DNA from: Synechococcus sp. MU1642
GTDB taxonomy: Bacteria; Cyanobacteriota; Cyanobacteriia; PCC-6307; Cyanobiaceae
DNA: 64,000 nucleotides
Direction of reading: 5' to 3'
NCBI RefSeq assembly: GCF_020514115.1
Contig: NZ_VTKZ01000003.1
Coordinates: 179,673-243,672 of the forward strand
Positions 63,513 through 64,000 of the stretch are shown piece after piece. The notes beneath the pieces were generated by a model. It had not been told where the DNA came from, did not search any database, and was given only the letters and a program-made list of their open reading frames with translations. Made by a program: the position numbers and the translations under genes. The number at the start of each line of letters is the position of its first letter. The first letter of the stretch is position 1.

Positions 63513-63820
63513 TGCAGCCCTGCACGCCTGCGCATGTTCTGCATGTGCTGCCATATCTGGGCTACCCACAGGAAGATCCAGCTCATGCCGATCAGCCAAA
63601 ACAGTTGAATCTTGGATTAATTCTGGCAAAAGCTCCTTCAGTGAGCGGTCAGCACCTGATTAGCGGTTCAACGTTGCAATAGTTCCCTTTTGCTGAGTCG
63701 ACTCAAAGCGTTGTTGAGGGGTTGGCAAGCTCTATCTGCACGTCAACTCTGGGACGTGCAATGACGACCTCAGACGGCTCCTCAGTGAAGAGATCGGAAG
63801 ATAAGAGCTGCATGCACAAC
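63513..63820. other. Intergenic region between the cupin gene and psbA terminator
   Basis: About 300 bp without a convincing gene. It should hold the minus-strand promoter of the cupin gene. A short inverted repeat occurs at 63737-63760. A 37-codon plus-strand frame from 63762 runs through the psbA terminator and is not protein-like. Confidence 0.5.
63737..63760. repeat. 8-bp inverted repeat TGCACGTC-N8-GACGTGCA
   Basis: Perfect 8-bp arms with an 8-nt spacer. It could be a regulator site for the cupin gene or a hairpin in read-through RNA from psbA. Only the symmetry supports it. Confidence 0.4.
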
Positions 63821-63848
63821 AAAAAGCCCCCTCCGAGGAGGGGGCTTT
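63821..63848 (-). terminator. Intrinsic terminator of psbA
   Basis: On the minus strand an 11-bp perfect stem (AAAGCCCCCTC and its complement, loop of 4) runs into T residues, 38 bp after the psbA stop. A very strong terminator, fitting a highly expressed gene. Confidence 0.92.
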
Positions 63849-63885
63849 CCGATTCAGTTGATCTGAATCGTTAGTTGATTCCAGA

Positions 63886-64000
<115 letters not shown>

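Noticed and set aside
63762..63875. 37-codon plus-strand frame before psbA
   Set aside because: It reads through the psbA terminator stem and has no conserved pattern.

Overview
The window looks like a core-genome segment of a marine Synechococcus-type picocyanobacterium. It carries photosystem II genes (psbI, psbN, psbH, psbO and the 3' end of psbA), the nitrogen regulator ntcA with a textbook autoregulatory promoter, an ammonium transporter, the zeaxanthin-pathway hydroxylase crtR, an IctB-like protein and many small cyanobacteria-only families (DUF3155, DUF4079, DUF1997, DUF3181, DUF3769, DUF3146, DUF3084, DUF3177, DUF2555, Ycf20, Ycf66). Genes are dense, overlap often by 1-40 bp, and the base composition is GC-rich except in one island. 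I saw no rRNA, no CRISPR array and no intact insertion sequence. Three tRNAs are present: Arg(ACG), Leu(TAG) and Ala(CGC).

Layout. 1-9 kb: tgt start (partial), cobS, an orphan histidine kinase, DUF3155, an esterase, purH, DUF4079, DUF1997, ispH and amt. 9-22 kb: sfsA, murJ, three small conserved genes, tRNA-Arg, glyA, a WecA/MraY-type transferase, cinA, leuC-leuD, a secreted pentapeptide-repeat protein, a very large DUF3769/LptD-like envelope protein and psbI. 22-31 kb: a GH38 alpha-mannosidase between PSII genes, psbN/psbH-tatA-pth-DUF3146, RuvX-like/DUF3084, ntcA, rph, a CobO-like protein lacking its P-loop, and dcd. 31-45 kb: thyX, a TxlA-like thioredoxin, a membrane protein overlapping a lytic transglycosylase, glmM facing a GlcNAc-kinase/ictB/trmB cluster, a FIST protein, DUF3177 and ileS. 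45-48.5 kb: Ycf66-like, tRNA-Leu, crtR, gatC, a creatininase-family protein, a 47-residue membrane protein and a queuosine-precursor transporter.

48.5-51.9 kb is the accessory part. Two diverged copies of a 3-methyladenine DNA glycosylase gene (mpg) bracket about 2.9 kb. The left copy keeps a start codon but has a nonsense codon and is truncated; the right copy keeps the body but has no ordinary start codon before its conserved N-terminus. Between them lie a decayed integrase-like fragment, two tiny translationally coupled ribbon-helix-helix-like ORFs and an AT-rich TPR-sulfotransferase gene with a 204-bp higher-order repeat. This is the most unusual structure in the window and looks like a small genomic island at mpg.

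52-64 kb: pyrB, a remnant of a type II NADH dehydrogenase containing a striking 21-bp inverted repeat, ycf20, small genes, tRNA-Ala, DUF2555-coaBC, psbO, sat, ftsH, a KDPG-aldolase-like gene, a basic RHH-like protein with a 12-bp palindrome just upstream of its start, aroC, a DUF985 cupin and psbA. Functions that work together here include PSII assembly and repair (psbA/I/N/H/O, ftsH), nitrogen control (ntcA, amt), thymidylate supply (dcd, thyX), amino-sugar and envelope supply (glmM, GlcNAc kinase, murJ, WecA-like, slt, DUF3769) and queuosine use (tgt and a precursor transporter).
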